Source: Gari tellinella
Lineage: Eukaryota; Mollusca; Bivalvia; Cardiida; Psammobiidae
Length of the DNA: 64,000 bases
Assembly (NCBI GenBank): GCA_922989275.2
Contig: OV277872.1
Location: 27,048,119-27,112,118 of the forward strand
Direction of reading: 5' to 3'
A model generated the notes under the pieces. That model had not been told where the DNA came from, made no database searches, and was given only the letters and a program-made list of their open reading frames with translations. Positions 29,604-40,064 of the stretch are shown here, piece by piece. Within the stretch, counting starts at the first letter, position 1, and each line of letters begins with the position of its first letter. The position numbers and the translations under genes are program-made.

Positions 29604-29804
29604 CTTAACCCATTACCCCATAAATATACACCTTTTTACGCCTTTAGTTTATTTCTCCTCTGAGGAAAATAGTTCCAATTTATACAGTTATGAATATGTA
29701 TGATAAGAACTATTTTCTATATTCTAGCAGATAGTAGATTAAAGCAGGTTGAAAGTAGTCACCTGTTTTCAAAACTAGACCCAGGCTATGAGGTAATGGG
29801 TTAA
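29604..29804. mobile_element. B-family MITE, core deleted
   Basis: It runs from TTAACCCATTACCCC to GAGGTAATGGGTTAA in 201 bp. The palindrome is reduced to one arm (GCAGGTTGAAAGTAGTCACC). Confidence 0.8.
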
Positions 29805-29996
29805 AAGCAGTGTAATTTGTATATGTTAACAATGGAATCCAATTACCTTCTGTTTAACTTGCATGCCAAGGTTTAATTTTCAGGAAAGCAGGAATTTTGG
29901 GAAAAGTCTGATTTTATCTGTGTAACTAAAGCAGTCTAATACGAATCCAAATAAACTATCCATTTATGCCTGGCTTGACTCTCAAACAGCAGTAGC

Positions 29997-31615
29997 AACC
30001 AGAGCCATCGCAAGATGGCACGCACGACTATTCCAGGTTTTTTTCGTTATTGGAAATTTGATAAGGGTATAAAAAGATATAGGATAAGCATGTTTGATGG
30101 TAGTCATTTGAACACATGACTGCACATGATTGACTGCACTAGTGGCAAGGTTGTTGTGAAGTTCATCAAGGGACACAACTCACACTATTTGCAAACTTGA
30201 GTTACCTGCCTTGATTGACTGCACTAGTGGCAAGGTTGTGGTGAAGTTATAATCACATACAAGCAGCAGCTGCAGAGATATAAGCTTATTTCTAGATTGC
30301 ACAAAAAACCTTAACCAAAATTTCTAAGTCCATCAAGGGCCATAACTCACACTAAATGCAAACTAGAGTTACATGTCTTGATTGACTGCACTAGTGGCAA
30401 GGTTGTGGTGAAGTTATAATGCAATACAAGTTTTGCGGTTGTAGAAATAAAGCTTATTTGTAGGTTGTACAACAAGGGCCACCATGGCCCTAAATCGCTC
30501 AACTGGTTCACCATGTAAAATTAACCTATAGTGACCTAGATTATGACTGGACATGACCCACAATCAACCTTTAGAGTGTTAACAAGATATTTCTATAATT
30601 TGACCTAGTGACCTAGTTTTTGACCAGACACAATCCACATTTGATTTTGACCTAGATTTGATGTAGGCAAACATTCTGAAAATATTTCATTCTGATCTAA
30701 CGAGATTTGTAGCCTCTAGAGGGTTAACACTGTTTTTCTTTGATTTGGCCTAGTGACCTAATTCGAACTTGACCTAGATATCAATTGGGCAAACATTCTA
30801 ACTAAGTTACATTAAAATCCAATAAGATTTGTAGCCTCTAGAGTGTTAACAAAGTTTTTCTAAGATTTGGCCTAGTGACCTAGTTTTTAACTGGATATGA
30901 CCCACATTCAAACTTGACCTAGATATCAATGAGGCCAACATTCTGGCCAAGTTTCATAAAGATCCATTGAGATTTGTAGCCTCTAGAGTGTTAACAAGGT
31001 TTTTCTATGATTTGACCTAGTGACCTAGTTTTTGACCGGACATGACCCACATTCGAACTTGACCTAGCTATCAATGAGGCAAACATTCTGACCACCTTTC
31101 ATTAAGATCCATAGAGATTTGTAGCCTCTAGAGTGTTAACAAGGTTTTTTTATGATTTGACCCAGTGACCTAGATTTTTACCGGACATGACCCATATTCA
31201 AACTTGACCTAGATATCAATGAGGCAAACATTCTGACCAAGTTTCATTAAGATCCATTGAGATTTGTAGCCTCTAGAGTGTTAACAAGGTTTTTCTATTA
31301 TTTGACCTAGTGACCTAGTTTTTGACCGGACATGACCCACATTCGAACTTGACTTAGATTTTATCAAGACAAACATTGTCATGAAGTTTCATGAAGATCG
31401 GATGAAATTTGTAGGCGCTAGAGTGTTAACGAACAAATGTGAACGGACGGACAAACGGACGACGGACATTTAGCGATTCGAAAAGCTCACCTTGGCACTT
31501 TCGTGCCAGGTGAGCTAAAAAACCTTAACCAGTGCAACGCCTACTACGACAGCGACGCCAACGTCAGGGCGACTGTAATAGCCCTCCATATTCTTCGAAT
31601 AGTCGAGCTAAAAAG
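29997..31615 (+). mobile_element. pearl/Helitron-like element hosting a second one
   Basis: It starts near CAACCAGAGCCATCGCAAGATG, has ~150-bp repeats with TTGATTGACTGCACTAGTGG, and ends CGAATAGTCGAGCTAAAAA. A second pearl element (30473-31520) is inserted after GTAGGTTGTACAA, and the host resumes with AACCTTAACCAGTGCAACGC. Confidence 0.65.
30473..31520 (+). mobile_element. pearl/Helitron-like element with ~146-bp repeats, nested
   Basis: It starts CAAGGGCCACCATGGCCC and ends CTTTCGTGCCAGGTGAGCTAAAA... . Inside are about six units of TTTGACCTAGTGACCTAG and an ACGGACGGACAAACGGACG tract near 31443. It is the same family as 18280-19118. Confidence 0.75.
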
Positions 31616-31856
31616 TGACAACCTAAGAGAGAGTGTGTGTCATCTGGATTTGTGTAACTCCTGACTGTGATAGAAAGTCAAAAGTGTGTAAACCCAGTTC
31701 TCCATAAAAATGCCGTTTACACTTTTTTAATTCATTCATGAACTGAACAAAATAGTTCAACTTTACACAGCCATGAATATGCACCATTAGAACTTTTTTT
31801 CTATACACTAGCAGCTGGTAGCATAAACAGGCTACAAGTAAAGCAGAATAGATTAA

Positions 31857-34271
31857 ACAAGAGTTGTCAGAGAGACAACAAAGCTCGCCACCGGCACCTT
31901 TAGAAACTTAAAAGCACACTCAAGGTCACAGAGGTCAACCTTTTTGCCTGCATGGAAAGGTCTTGTCCATATACACTGGCAAATCAAATATGAAAATAAC
32001 ACATCAAGGGACATAGGAATTATAAGCATTTTTGAAACCTAAACGCAGATTTCGAAACCTAAAACCTTTCGCGACCTTAGTTCAAGGTCAAGGACACTGG
32101 GCTAATTTTTTTGCATGCATGGAAAGGTCGTGTCCCTATACACATGCATGCCAAATATGAAAGAAATATCTCAGTGGATATATGAGTTAAAGAAATTTTG
32201 AGAAACCTAAAAGCAGACTTTGAAACCTAAACGCGGGTCCTAAGTTCAAGGTCAAGGTCAGAGGGCTCAAACATTTTGCATGCAAGGAAAGATCTTGTCC
32301 ATATACACATGCAAACTGAATATGAAAGGAATATTTCAATGGACATAGGAGTAATAAAAATTTTGAGAAACCAAAACACAGATTTCGAAACTAAACATGG
32401 GCCCTAAGTTCAAAGTCAAGGTCACAGGGGTCTAAATTTTGCTGTGCCTGGAAAGGTCTTGTCCATATACACACATAAACCAACTATGAAAGCAATACCT
32501 CAAGGGACATAGAAGTAAAAGGCATTTTTCAAAACCTAAACACAGGCCCTAAGTTCAAGGTCAATGTCACAAGGGTCCAAATTTATCTGTGCATGGAAAG
32601 GTCTTGTCAATATACACACACATACCAACTATGAATTCAATACCTCAAAGGATATAGAAGTTAAATGCATTTTTTGAAACCTAAACACAGATTTCTAAAC
32701 CTAAACACAGGCTCTTTGTTCAAGGTCAAGGTCACACGGGTCTAAATGTTTCTGTGCATCGAAAGGTCATGTCCATATACACATACATACCAACTATTGA
32801 AGCAATAACTCAAAGGACATAGAAGTTAAAGGCATTTTTCTACACCTAAACACAGATTTCGAAACCTAAACACAGGCCCTAAGTTCAAGGTCAAGGTCAC
32901 ACGGGTCTAAATTTTTCTTTGCATGTAAAAGTCTTGCCCATATACACATACATACCAACTATGAAAGCAATACCTCAAGGGACATAGAAGTTAAAGGCAT
33001 TTTTCTAAACCTAAACGCAGATTTCGAAACCTAAACGCAGGCCCTAAGTTCAAGGTGAAGGTCACAGGAGTCTAAATTTTCTGAGCATGGAAAGGTCTTG
33101 TCCATATATACACACATACCAACTATGAAAGCAATACCTCAAGGGACATAGAAGTTAAAGGCATTTTTCGAAACCTAAACGCAGATTTCGAAACCTAAAC
33201 GCAGGCCCTAAGTTCAAGGTCAAGGTCACAGGGGTCAAAAAATGTCTATGCGTGTAAAGGTCTTGTCCATATACACATACATACCAACTATGAAAGCAAT
33301 ACCTCAAAGGACATAGAAGTTAAAGGCATTTTTCTAAACCTAAACACAGATTTCGAAACCTAAACACAGGCCCTAAGTTCAAGGTCAAGGTCACACGGGT
33401 CTAAATTCTTCTTTGCATGTAAAGGTCTTGCCCATATACACATACATACCAACTATGAAAGCAATACCTCAAGGGACATAGAAGTTAAAGGCCTTTTTTC
33501 TAAACTTAACACAGATTTCGAAACCTAAACGCAGGCCCTAAGTTCAAGGTCAAGTGGTCAAATAATTTCTGTGCATGGAAAGGTCTTGTCCATATACACA
33601 CACATACCAACTATTGAAGCAATACCTCAAGGGACATAGAAGTTAAAGGCATTTTTCTACACCTAAACGTAGATTTCGAAACCTAAACACAGGCCTTAAG
33701 TTCAAGGTCAAGGTCACAGGGGTCTAAATTTTTCTGAGCATGGAAAGGTCTTGTCTATATACACACACATACCGACTATGGAAGCAATACCTTAATGGAT
33801 ATAGAAGTTAAAGGCATTTTTCGAAACCTAAACGCAGATTTCGAAACCTAAACGCAGGCCCTAAGTTCAAGGTCAAGGTCACAGGGGTCAAAAAATTTCT
33901 GTGCATGGAAAGGTCTTGTCCATATACACACACATACCAACTATGGAAGCAATACCTTAAGGGACATAAAAGTTTAAAGGCATTTTTCGAAACCTAAACG
34001 CAGATTTCGAAACCTAAACGCAGGCCCTAAGTTCAAGGTCAAGGTCACAGGGATCAAAATTTTTCTGTGCATGGAAAGGTCTTGTCCTTATACACACACA
34101 TACCAACTATGAAAGCAATACCTCAAGGAACATAGAAGTTATAGACATTTTCTTAAAATTGTTTACGCCGTTCACGACGACGACGACGACGACGACAACG
34201 ACAACGACGACGACGACTACACCGGGGGTATTGCAATAGCTCGTCATGTACTACGTACAGGCGAGCTAAAA
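31857..34271 (+). mobile_element. pearl/Helitron-like element with ~165-bp tandem repeats
   Basis: It begins ACAAGAGTTGTCAGAGAGAC with AACAAAGCTCGCC and ends TACGTACAGGCGAGCTAAAA. Between them are about 13-14 tandem units of ~165 bp marked by GCCCTAAGTTCAAGGTCAAG and GGAAAGGTCTTGTCCATATA, becoming more uniform toward the 3' side. A CGA-type microsatellite (34167-34216) precedes the end. It is a subfamily distinct from the 146-bp one. Confidence 0.75.
34167..34216. repeat. (CGA)n microsatellite
   Basis: The tract CGACGACGACGACGACGACG with a few CAACGA variants lies near the pearl 3' end. Confidence 0.9.
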
Positions 34272-34650
34272 AAGTTGAAAGTAAAGCAGAATGTGCCTCA
34301 AGGCTCATTCTACTTTACTTTCAACCTGCTTTAAGTGGTCACCTATCTGCAAAACTCTGAACAAGCTATGGGGTAATGTGTTAAGCAGTGGCTTAGCAGT
34401 AATCTGTGTGAAAGTAGGAAATATTTCCAAAGGCTCATTTATCAGGGTAGCAACATGAAAAGGTACACATAGGTTAAGGCATGAAAAATATGGCATCGGT
34501 GAAAAGCTTTTCTGTAAGGAAAAGGTAAGAAACTGAATAGGAATTTGAATGAGGAACTAAGCTTAAGGCATGATAAGTTATCATGCCTTCAGCTATCCCT
34601 CATTTGAATTCCTTTCACCTTCTCATAAAGCATTTCTATGAGGGGAAGGA

Positions 34651-34899
34651 TTAACCCATTACCCCATAAATACACCTTTTTACGCCTTTCACTTATTCCT
34701 CCATTGAAGAAAATGGTTCCACTTAATACAGTCATCTATATGTACCGTAAGAAATATTTTCTACATATTAAAAGATGGTAGCTTAAAGCAGGCTGAAAGT
34801 AAAGCAGAATGCGCCTAAGCAAATTCTGCTTTACTTTCAACCTGCTTTATGTAGTCACACACTTTCAAAACTACACACAGGCTATGGGGTATTGGGTTA
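34651..34899. mobile_element. B-family MITE
   Basis: It starts TTAACCCATTACCCC and ends TATGGGGTATTGGGTTAT. The AAAGCAGAATGCGCC hairpin is present. Confidence 0.8.
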
Positions 34900-34904
34900 T
34901 GGCA

Positions 34905-35104
34905 CAGTAGGGCTCCAGATGAGGGTAGTTATATTTCAAAATATATTATTTCTAAACCTGCATTAAACCCTATGGTGTTACCACTCATTAGAGTCGTCTC
35001 TTCAAGACGATTCTAATGAGTGTAAACACCATAGAATTTGATGCTGAAATGAGTGAGTAAATGTTGGATTTGTTCAGTTTTTACTCCCTCTTATCTGCAG
35101 CTGT
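34905..35104. mobile_element. A-family MITE
   Basis: It starts CAGTAGGGCTCCAGATGAGG and ends CTCTTATCTGCAGCTGTG. The palindrome (GTCGTCTCTTCAAGACGATT) is intact. Confidence 0.75.
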
Positions 35105-35128
35105 GGGCATAGTGACAGTATTGTGCTA

Positions 35129-35377
35129 TTAACCCATTACCCAATAGCCTGTTTTTAGTTTTGAAGACAGGTGGCCACTAAAAGCAGGTTGAAACTAAAG
35201 CAGAATGCGCCTTAAGGCGTGTTCTGCTTTACTTTCAAATTGCTTTAAGCTTTCATCTGCTAGAATATAGAAAATATTTATGATTCTTGTTTGTAACAGT
35301 ATAAATTGAAACTATTTTCTTCAGTAGAGGAATATATTACAGGCTTAAAAAGGCGTATTTATGGGGTTATGGGTTGA
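35129..35377. mobile_element. B-family MITE
   Basis: It starts TTAACCCATTACCCAATAGCC and ends TATGGGGTTATGGGTTGA. It ends 91 nt from the TPD52 exon at 35469. Confidence 0.8.
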
Positions 35378-35468
35378 AGGGGAAAAAAATATGTAAAGTC
35401 TGGATTTTTGAAAAAATCACATAATTTTTTCACTAAATGTATATCTATAAACCCATATCGAAACTTAC

Positions 35469-35617
35469 GTGTTAGAATCTTTAATAGCTTTAATGCCACT
35501 CTGAAAGTCGTTCTTCATCTCCTGCATGGGTGTGATGCCTAGCTTTCTTTTCAGCTCCGTTGAGTATCGAACCTTTGACCCCAAGACTTGACGCAACGTT
35601 GCAATCTCTCCCTCTAC
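35469..35617 (-). CDS. TPD52-like: TPD52-family protein, coiled-coil exon
   Basis: On the minus strand a TGTGTTAATAG acceptor precedes 149 nt and a GTAAGTTT donor follows. It opens in phase 0 with VEGEIATLRQVLGSK, continues STELKRKLGITPMQEMKND and ends in phase 2 after KAIKDSN. It corresponds to KVEEEIQTLSQVLAAKE...LKRKLGI of vertebrate TPD52, the conserved leucine-zipper-like coiled coil through which family members pair. The heptad leucines/isoleucines are kept. The junction with the exon at 37640-37764 and the one at 21060-21119 both restore reading frame. Confidence 0.95.
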
Positions 35618-35667
35618 CTATTAACACACATACGATATCTCAAAATATACAATATAACTTGGAACTA

Positions 35668-36205
35668 CAGTGCTCCCTCCCAACAATGATTCCAGGGCTC
35701 CAGATAAGAGGTAGTTTTTTCAACAAATCCCACATTTTCTCACTATTTTTAGCATCAAATCCTATGGTGTTACTACTCATTAGAATCGTCTCGAAGAGAC
35801 GATTCTAATGAGTAGTGACACCATAGGGTTTAATTCAGAAATAAAGATTTTTGTTTTTGAAAAACTACCCTTATCTGGTGCTCTGTCAGATTCCCTCTTT
35901 ACAACAATGCTTGCCGCTCTTCCCCTAAACAAGACAACTATTTCCAACCTAGTCACTGCTGCAATGTTGTCTGCTTAAAAAAGTTGTCTGCGTTTTTCCT
36001 CAAAGTTACACAATGGACGAGTGACTTAATGACAAGTGACAAACAGCTTGAATCCAGATCAGACACCGCGTTACGCGGCATCTGATCTGGGTTCATGCTG
36101 TTTGCAAATGTAAGCCAATTTCCCTCCCTTATAATAATGACTCCCTCCGAACAACGCACACAATTTTTGTCTCCCATTTGGTGTCGTTGAAGAGAGGGAG
36201 CGCCG
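35668..36205. mobile_element. F-family MITE hosting an A-family MITE
   Basis: The ends are CAGTGCTCCCTCCCAACAA and GAAGAGAGGGAGCGCCG with TA flanks. The hairpin GAATCCAGATCAGACACCGC / GCGGCATCTGATCTGGGTTC is present. An A copy lies at 35693-35885. It begins 50 nt upstream of the TPD52 exon at 35469-35617. Confidence 0.75.
35693..35885. mobile_element. A-family MITE, nested
   Basis: It runs from CAGGGCTCCAGATAAGAGG to CCCTTATCTGGTGCTCTG. Clean target duplication not seen. Confidence 0.8.
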
Positions 36206-36713
36206 TACAGTGAAATTTCATATCTCAAACTCGCTAAGTTAAAATATTTACTGTTTTTCTAAGGTTAAAATTCATTATTAATTCATTGCCTGTCACCCTT
36301 TCCCCAATAAGAACACAGCATTCGGGTGCCCATGTTGGTCTGTTTTGAAGCTCAGTGAAAATTACGGTAAAATTAAGTCAAAGTTTAGGGTCAAGGTCAA
36401 TTTTGGAAAAATACTTTGGTATGTTTGGAGATGAACATGCATACCAAAATGAAGATTGTCGATGAAAAAATGAAGAAGTTATGGCCAACACTAAGATTTC
36501 GGAGGATGACAATGACATGGATGCCGGAGTGACAATATCTCATTTTTTTCTTCGAAAAATAGACAAGCTAATAAAAGTATGAAAAGTCATTTCTATGATT
36601 AACAGCGATACAAGCATCAAAGGCGTTTCTATGAGGGAAAATTGTTAAAGCAAGAATATTTGTATTCACGATAATGCGAACAATAATCTGAACACTACTA
36701 GACTTCAGTCCAA
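36206..36713. other. intron, no recognisable element
   Basis: The stretch has short motifs seen in bivalve repeats (GTCAAGGTCAATTTTGG near 36380) but no ends, hairpins or coding frame that I can support. Confidence 0.4.
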
Positions 36714-37088
36714 GGGGCCCGTTTCATAAAACTTTGTACGAAAACTGTTGTCGTAAGTCAGATTATAAAAGTCTCAATTATAACTTATTTCTCAATCTAA
36801 TCCTGTCCTGTGACATCTCTTTGGAATTGTCTTGAAAAGACGATTCCAAAGAGATTTCAGAAGACAGGATTTAGAGTAGTGCTGAAACGATTACCCGGGT
36901 AACCGTTAACGGTTATGACCTGCCGATTAACCGGTTAAAATTACGATTAACCGGTTAACCCCAGTTACGCGCAACGATTAACCGGTTACAAATTTCTGGT
37001 AACCGTTTCAGCTCTAATTTAGAGAGAGAAATCAGAAATTAGATGTATTTTAAAGTTTTGAATTACAACTGTTTTATGAAACGGGCCC
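36714..37088. mobile_element. G-family MITE split by a short hAT MITE
   Basis: The ends GGGGCCCGTTTCATAAAAC and TTTTATGAAACGGGCCC bound it, with AAG on both sides. The GACATCTCTTTGGAATTGTC hairpin is interrupted after GACAGG by the hAT-like MITE at 36877-37016. The element itself has inserted in the left TIR of an A copy (37089-37275). Confidence 0.75.
36877..37016. mobile_element. 140-bp hAT-like MITE
   Basis: It starts TAGTGCTGAAACGATTACCC and ends GGTAACCGTTTCAGCTCTA. ATTTAGAG flanks it perfectly at 36869-36876 and 37017-37024. The sequence is the two ends of the 4.4-kb element at 6588-10996 joined directly, so it is an internally deleted derivative of the same family. Confidence 0.88.
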
Positions 37089-37275
37089 AAGATAAGAGGC
37101 AGTACACTGAGAGCAAATCCAACATTTTCTCACGCATTTCAGCATCAAATCATATGATGTAACTACTCATTAGAATCGTTCCATATACAGACAATTTTAA
37201 TGAGCAGAAACACCTTAGGGTTTAATGCAGAAATAAAGATTCCAACTTTTGAAATACTCACCTTATCTGGAGCTC
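37089..37275. mobile_element. A-family MITE, left end disrupted
   Basis: It begins at AAGATAAGAGGCAGTACACT, lacking the CAGGGCTCC terminus where the G element inserted, and ends CTTATCTGGAGCTCAG. The palindrome is diverged. Confidence 0.65.
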
Positions 37276-37417
37276 AGGGTCTAAGATTATAAAGCATCTG
37301 AGTTAAGTTTGATATCATTCTCAAGCATTTGATTGGTCAGATCAAATGCTTGAGAACTACTTCAGACTCAACTCAAAAGCTTTATAACCTTGTAGCCTGG
37401 TCCCTCCACCACTACCA

Positions 37418-37613
37418 CAGGGCTCCAGATAAGGAGAGTATTTCGAAAACTTAAATCTTTATCTCTGCATTAAACCCTATGGTGTCACTACTCATTAGAA
37501 TCGTCTCGAAGAGACGTTTCTAATGAGTAGTAACACCATAGGAATTGGTGCTGAATCAAGTGAGATTATAAATGTTGAATTTGTTCACTTTACTCCCTCT
37601 TATCTGGAGCCCT
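37418..37613. mobile_element. A-family MITE, 26 nt from an exon
   Basis: It starts CAGGGCTCCAGATAAGGAGA and ends TCTTATCTGGAGCCCT. It ends 26 nt from the splice donor of the TPD52 exon at 37640. Confidence 0.8.
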
Positions 37614-37639
37614 CCACCAAACCCACTATTTTCACCTAC

Positions 37640-37764
37640 CTTTTCTAACTCGCCTTGCCATTCCTGCCTCTGTTCCTCAGTCACCACTGGCATGGGCTGG
37701 GCCTCCTGGCCCGGTTCTATAGGCTCTATGTACTGTGCTGGAGAACTCAAGTCTGGGTACAGAT
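37640..37764 (-). CDS. TPD52-like: TPD52-family protein, exon joining N-terminus to coiled coil
   Basis: On the minus strand TTTGCAG precedes 125 nt and GTAGGT follows. Its first two bases complete an Asp codon after either first exon. It then reads LYPDLSSPAQYIEP, a Pro/Gln-rich stretch, VTEEQRQEWQGELEK, and ends in phase 0. The last part matches SEEEQEELRRELAK before the coiled coil of vertebrate TPD52. The acidic/helical end leads directly into the exon at 35469-35617. MITEs flank it closely on both sides. Confidence 0.92.
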
Positions 37765-37803
37765 CTGCAAACACACAAGACACCGGTGAGAAACACAGTC
37801 ACC

Positions 37804-38154
37804 TTAACCCATTACCCCATAGCCGGTTTCTAGATTTGAAGAGGTCTGACCACTTTAAGCAGGTCAATGCTCAAGAACATTCTCAGACTCAATTCAAATG
37901 CTTTAACCCTTTTCCCCATAGAAGGGACTTTTAGCGTATTTAATTTATTCCTCCGCTGAAGAAAATAGTTCCAATTCATACCCTCATGAACAATTACCAC
38001 TACAAATATTTTATATAGCCTAGCAGATTTTAGCTTAAAGCAGGCTGAAAGTAAAGCAGAATGTGCCTTAAGGCACATTCTGCTTTACTTTCAACCTGTT
38101 TTAAGTGGTCACCTATCTCCAAAACTTGAAGCAGGCTATGAGGTAAAGGGTTAA
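37804..38154. mobile_element. B-family MITE pair
   Basis: A truncated B left half starts TTAACCCATTACCCCATAGCC at 37804. A complete reverse-oriented copy, TTAACCCTTTTCCCCATAG to GAGGTAAAGGGTTAA, spans 37903-38154 with the AGAATGTGCCTTAAGGCAC hairpin. Confidence 0.75.
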
Positions 38155-38611
38155 AAACTTAAAATCTTGGACCTGCACTCATTGCTATAGGTTGGAATGC
38201 GTAAGCCGTTAACTCAGATATCTATCTACATGTACTGTTTTAAATTGTTCTGTTCAGCTGACATTATATATCAAACAAGTATCCATCCTTGCCTATATAA
38301 ATTAATTATAATGCAGTGCTTTACAAATTAGTCTGCATGCGCAATTACATGTGTCCTCGTTTGAAGTATAGATTGTTCTACTATCAACGTGATTATGGGT
38401 CACACAGTCTAAACAATGTGGATCATAACAGATAATTGAACATATTAGTGACAACAACTAATGACTGATAACATGATGAAACAGTGCTGACAAACAGAAT
38501 GGCTGTTATCAATAACAACTGGCCTAGTACCTCTCAAGCATGTGCTGATTCAGGACCCCATGGCAGTGAAGAGGAAAGTTTTAATAAATATTTTCTCTGT
38601 TATGTCTTCAT

Positions 38612-38690
38612 TAACCCAATGTTGTGACTACTCATTAGAATTGTCTCTTCGAGACAATTTTAATGAGTAGTTACAACATAGTGCTTGATG
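38612..38690. repeat. orphan A-type hairpin
   Basis: CTACTCATTAGAATTGTCTC against GAGACAATTTTAATGAGTAG is a near-perfect hairpin within ATGTTGTGA / TTACAACAT. No CAGGGCTCC ends are nearby, so it is a diverged or terminus-less relative. Both arms carry the same C-to-T/G-to-A change relative to GAATCGTCTC. Confidence 0.6.
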
Positions 38691-38827
38691 GAGAAAAAAA
38701 GACATTTTGATGTTTGAAAAACTCTGTTTATCAGCATACTAAAGTTTATCAAGAGGTGAAAGCTATACATATAAGTATTTAAATCAGAACTTGAAATAAT
38801 AAGATCATGACGTAAGCAATTAAAATT

Positions 38828-40064
38828 GGAACAAAATGTGGCTGTTCAGTAAACAGTTAAAGTTTGGAACATGTGGTTGTAAGCAATTTAAGTTTGGAAC
38901 AATTTGTGTTCAGTAAACAATTAAAGTTTGGAACAATATGTGGTTGTAAGCAATTTAAGTTTGGAATAATATGTGTTCAGTAAACAATTAAAGTTTGGAA
39001 CAATATGTGGTTGAAAGCAATTTAAGTTTGGAACAATATGTGTTCAGTAAACAATTAAAGTTTGGAACAATGTGTGGTTGTAAGCTAGCAACTTAAGTTT
39101 GGAACAATATGTGTTCAGTAAACAATTAAAGTTTGGAACAATATGTGGTTGTAAGCAATTTAAGTTTGGAACAATATGTGTTCAGTAAACAATTAACGTT
39201 TGGAACAATGTGTGGTTGTAAGCTAGCAACTTAAGTTTGGAACAATATGTGTTCAGTAAACAATTAAAGTTTGGAACAATATGTGGTTGTAAGCAATACA
39301 AGTTTCAGGAACAATTTGTGTTCAGTAAACAATTAAAGTTTGGAACAATATGTGGTTGTAAGCAATTTAAGTTTGGTACAATATGTGTTCAGTAAACAAT
39401 TAAAGTTTGGATCAATATGTGTTCAGTAAACAATTAAGTTTGGATCAATATGTGGTTGTAAGCAATTTAAGTTTGGAACAATTTGTGTTCAGTAAACAAT
39501 TAAAGTTTGGATCAATATGTGGTTGTAAGCAATTTAAGTTTGGAATAATATGTGTTTAGTAAACAATTAAAGTTTGGAACAATATGTGGTTGTAAGCAAT
39601 TTAAGTTTGGAACAATATGTAGTTGTAAGCAATTTAAGTTGGAACAATTTGTGTTCAGTAAACAATTAAAGTTTTGGAATAATATGTGTTCAGTAAACAA
39701 TTAAAGTTTGGAACAATATGTGGTTGTAAGCAATTTAAGTTTGGAATAATATGTGTTCAGTAAACAATTAAAGTTTGGAACAATATGTAGTTGTAAGCAA
39801 TTTAAGATTGGAACAATTTGTGTTCAGTAAACAATTAAAGTTTGGAATAATATGTGTTCAGTAAACAATTAAAGTTTGGAACAATATGTAGTTGTAAGCA
39901 ATTTAAGTTTGGAACAATTTGTGTCCAGTAAACTATTAAAGTTTGGAATAATATGTGTTCAGTAAACAATTAAAGTTTGGAACAATATGTGGTTGTAAGC
40001 AATTTAAGTTTGGAACAATATGTGTTCAGTAAACAATTAAAGTTTGGAATACTCTGTGATTGTA
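38828..40064. repeat. 67-bp minisatellite of alternating half-units
   Basis: The array alternates TTCAGTAAACAATTAAAGTT and TTGTAAGCAATTTAAGTTTG, each followed by TGGAACAATATGTG. The full period is about 67 bp with around 18 copies, including a few doubled half-units (for example near 39410 and 39660). The 62-codon ORF on the minus strand is a translation of the repeat. Confidence 0.9.

Larger units (their letters stand above)
31690..34384. mobile_element. B-family MITE split by a 2.4-kb pearl element
   Basis: The left part (to about 31856) contains AAATAGTTCAACTTTACACA and CAAGTAAAGCAGAAT. The right part (from about 34272) continues TTGAAAGTAAAGCAGAATG and ends GGGGTAATGTGTTAA. Confidence 0.7.
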
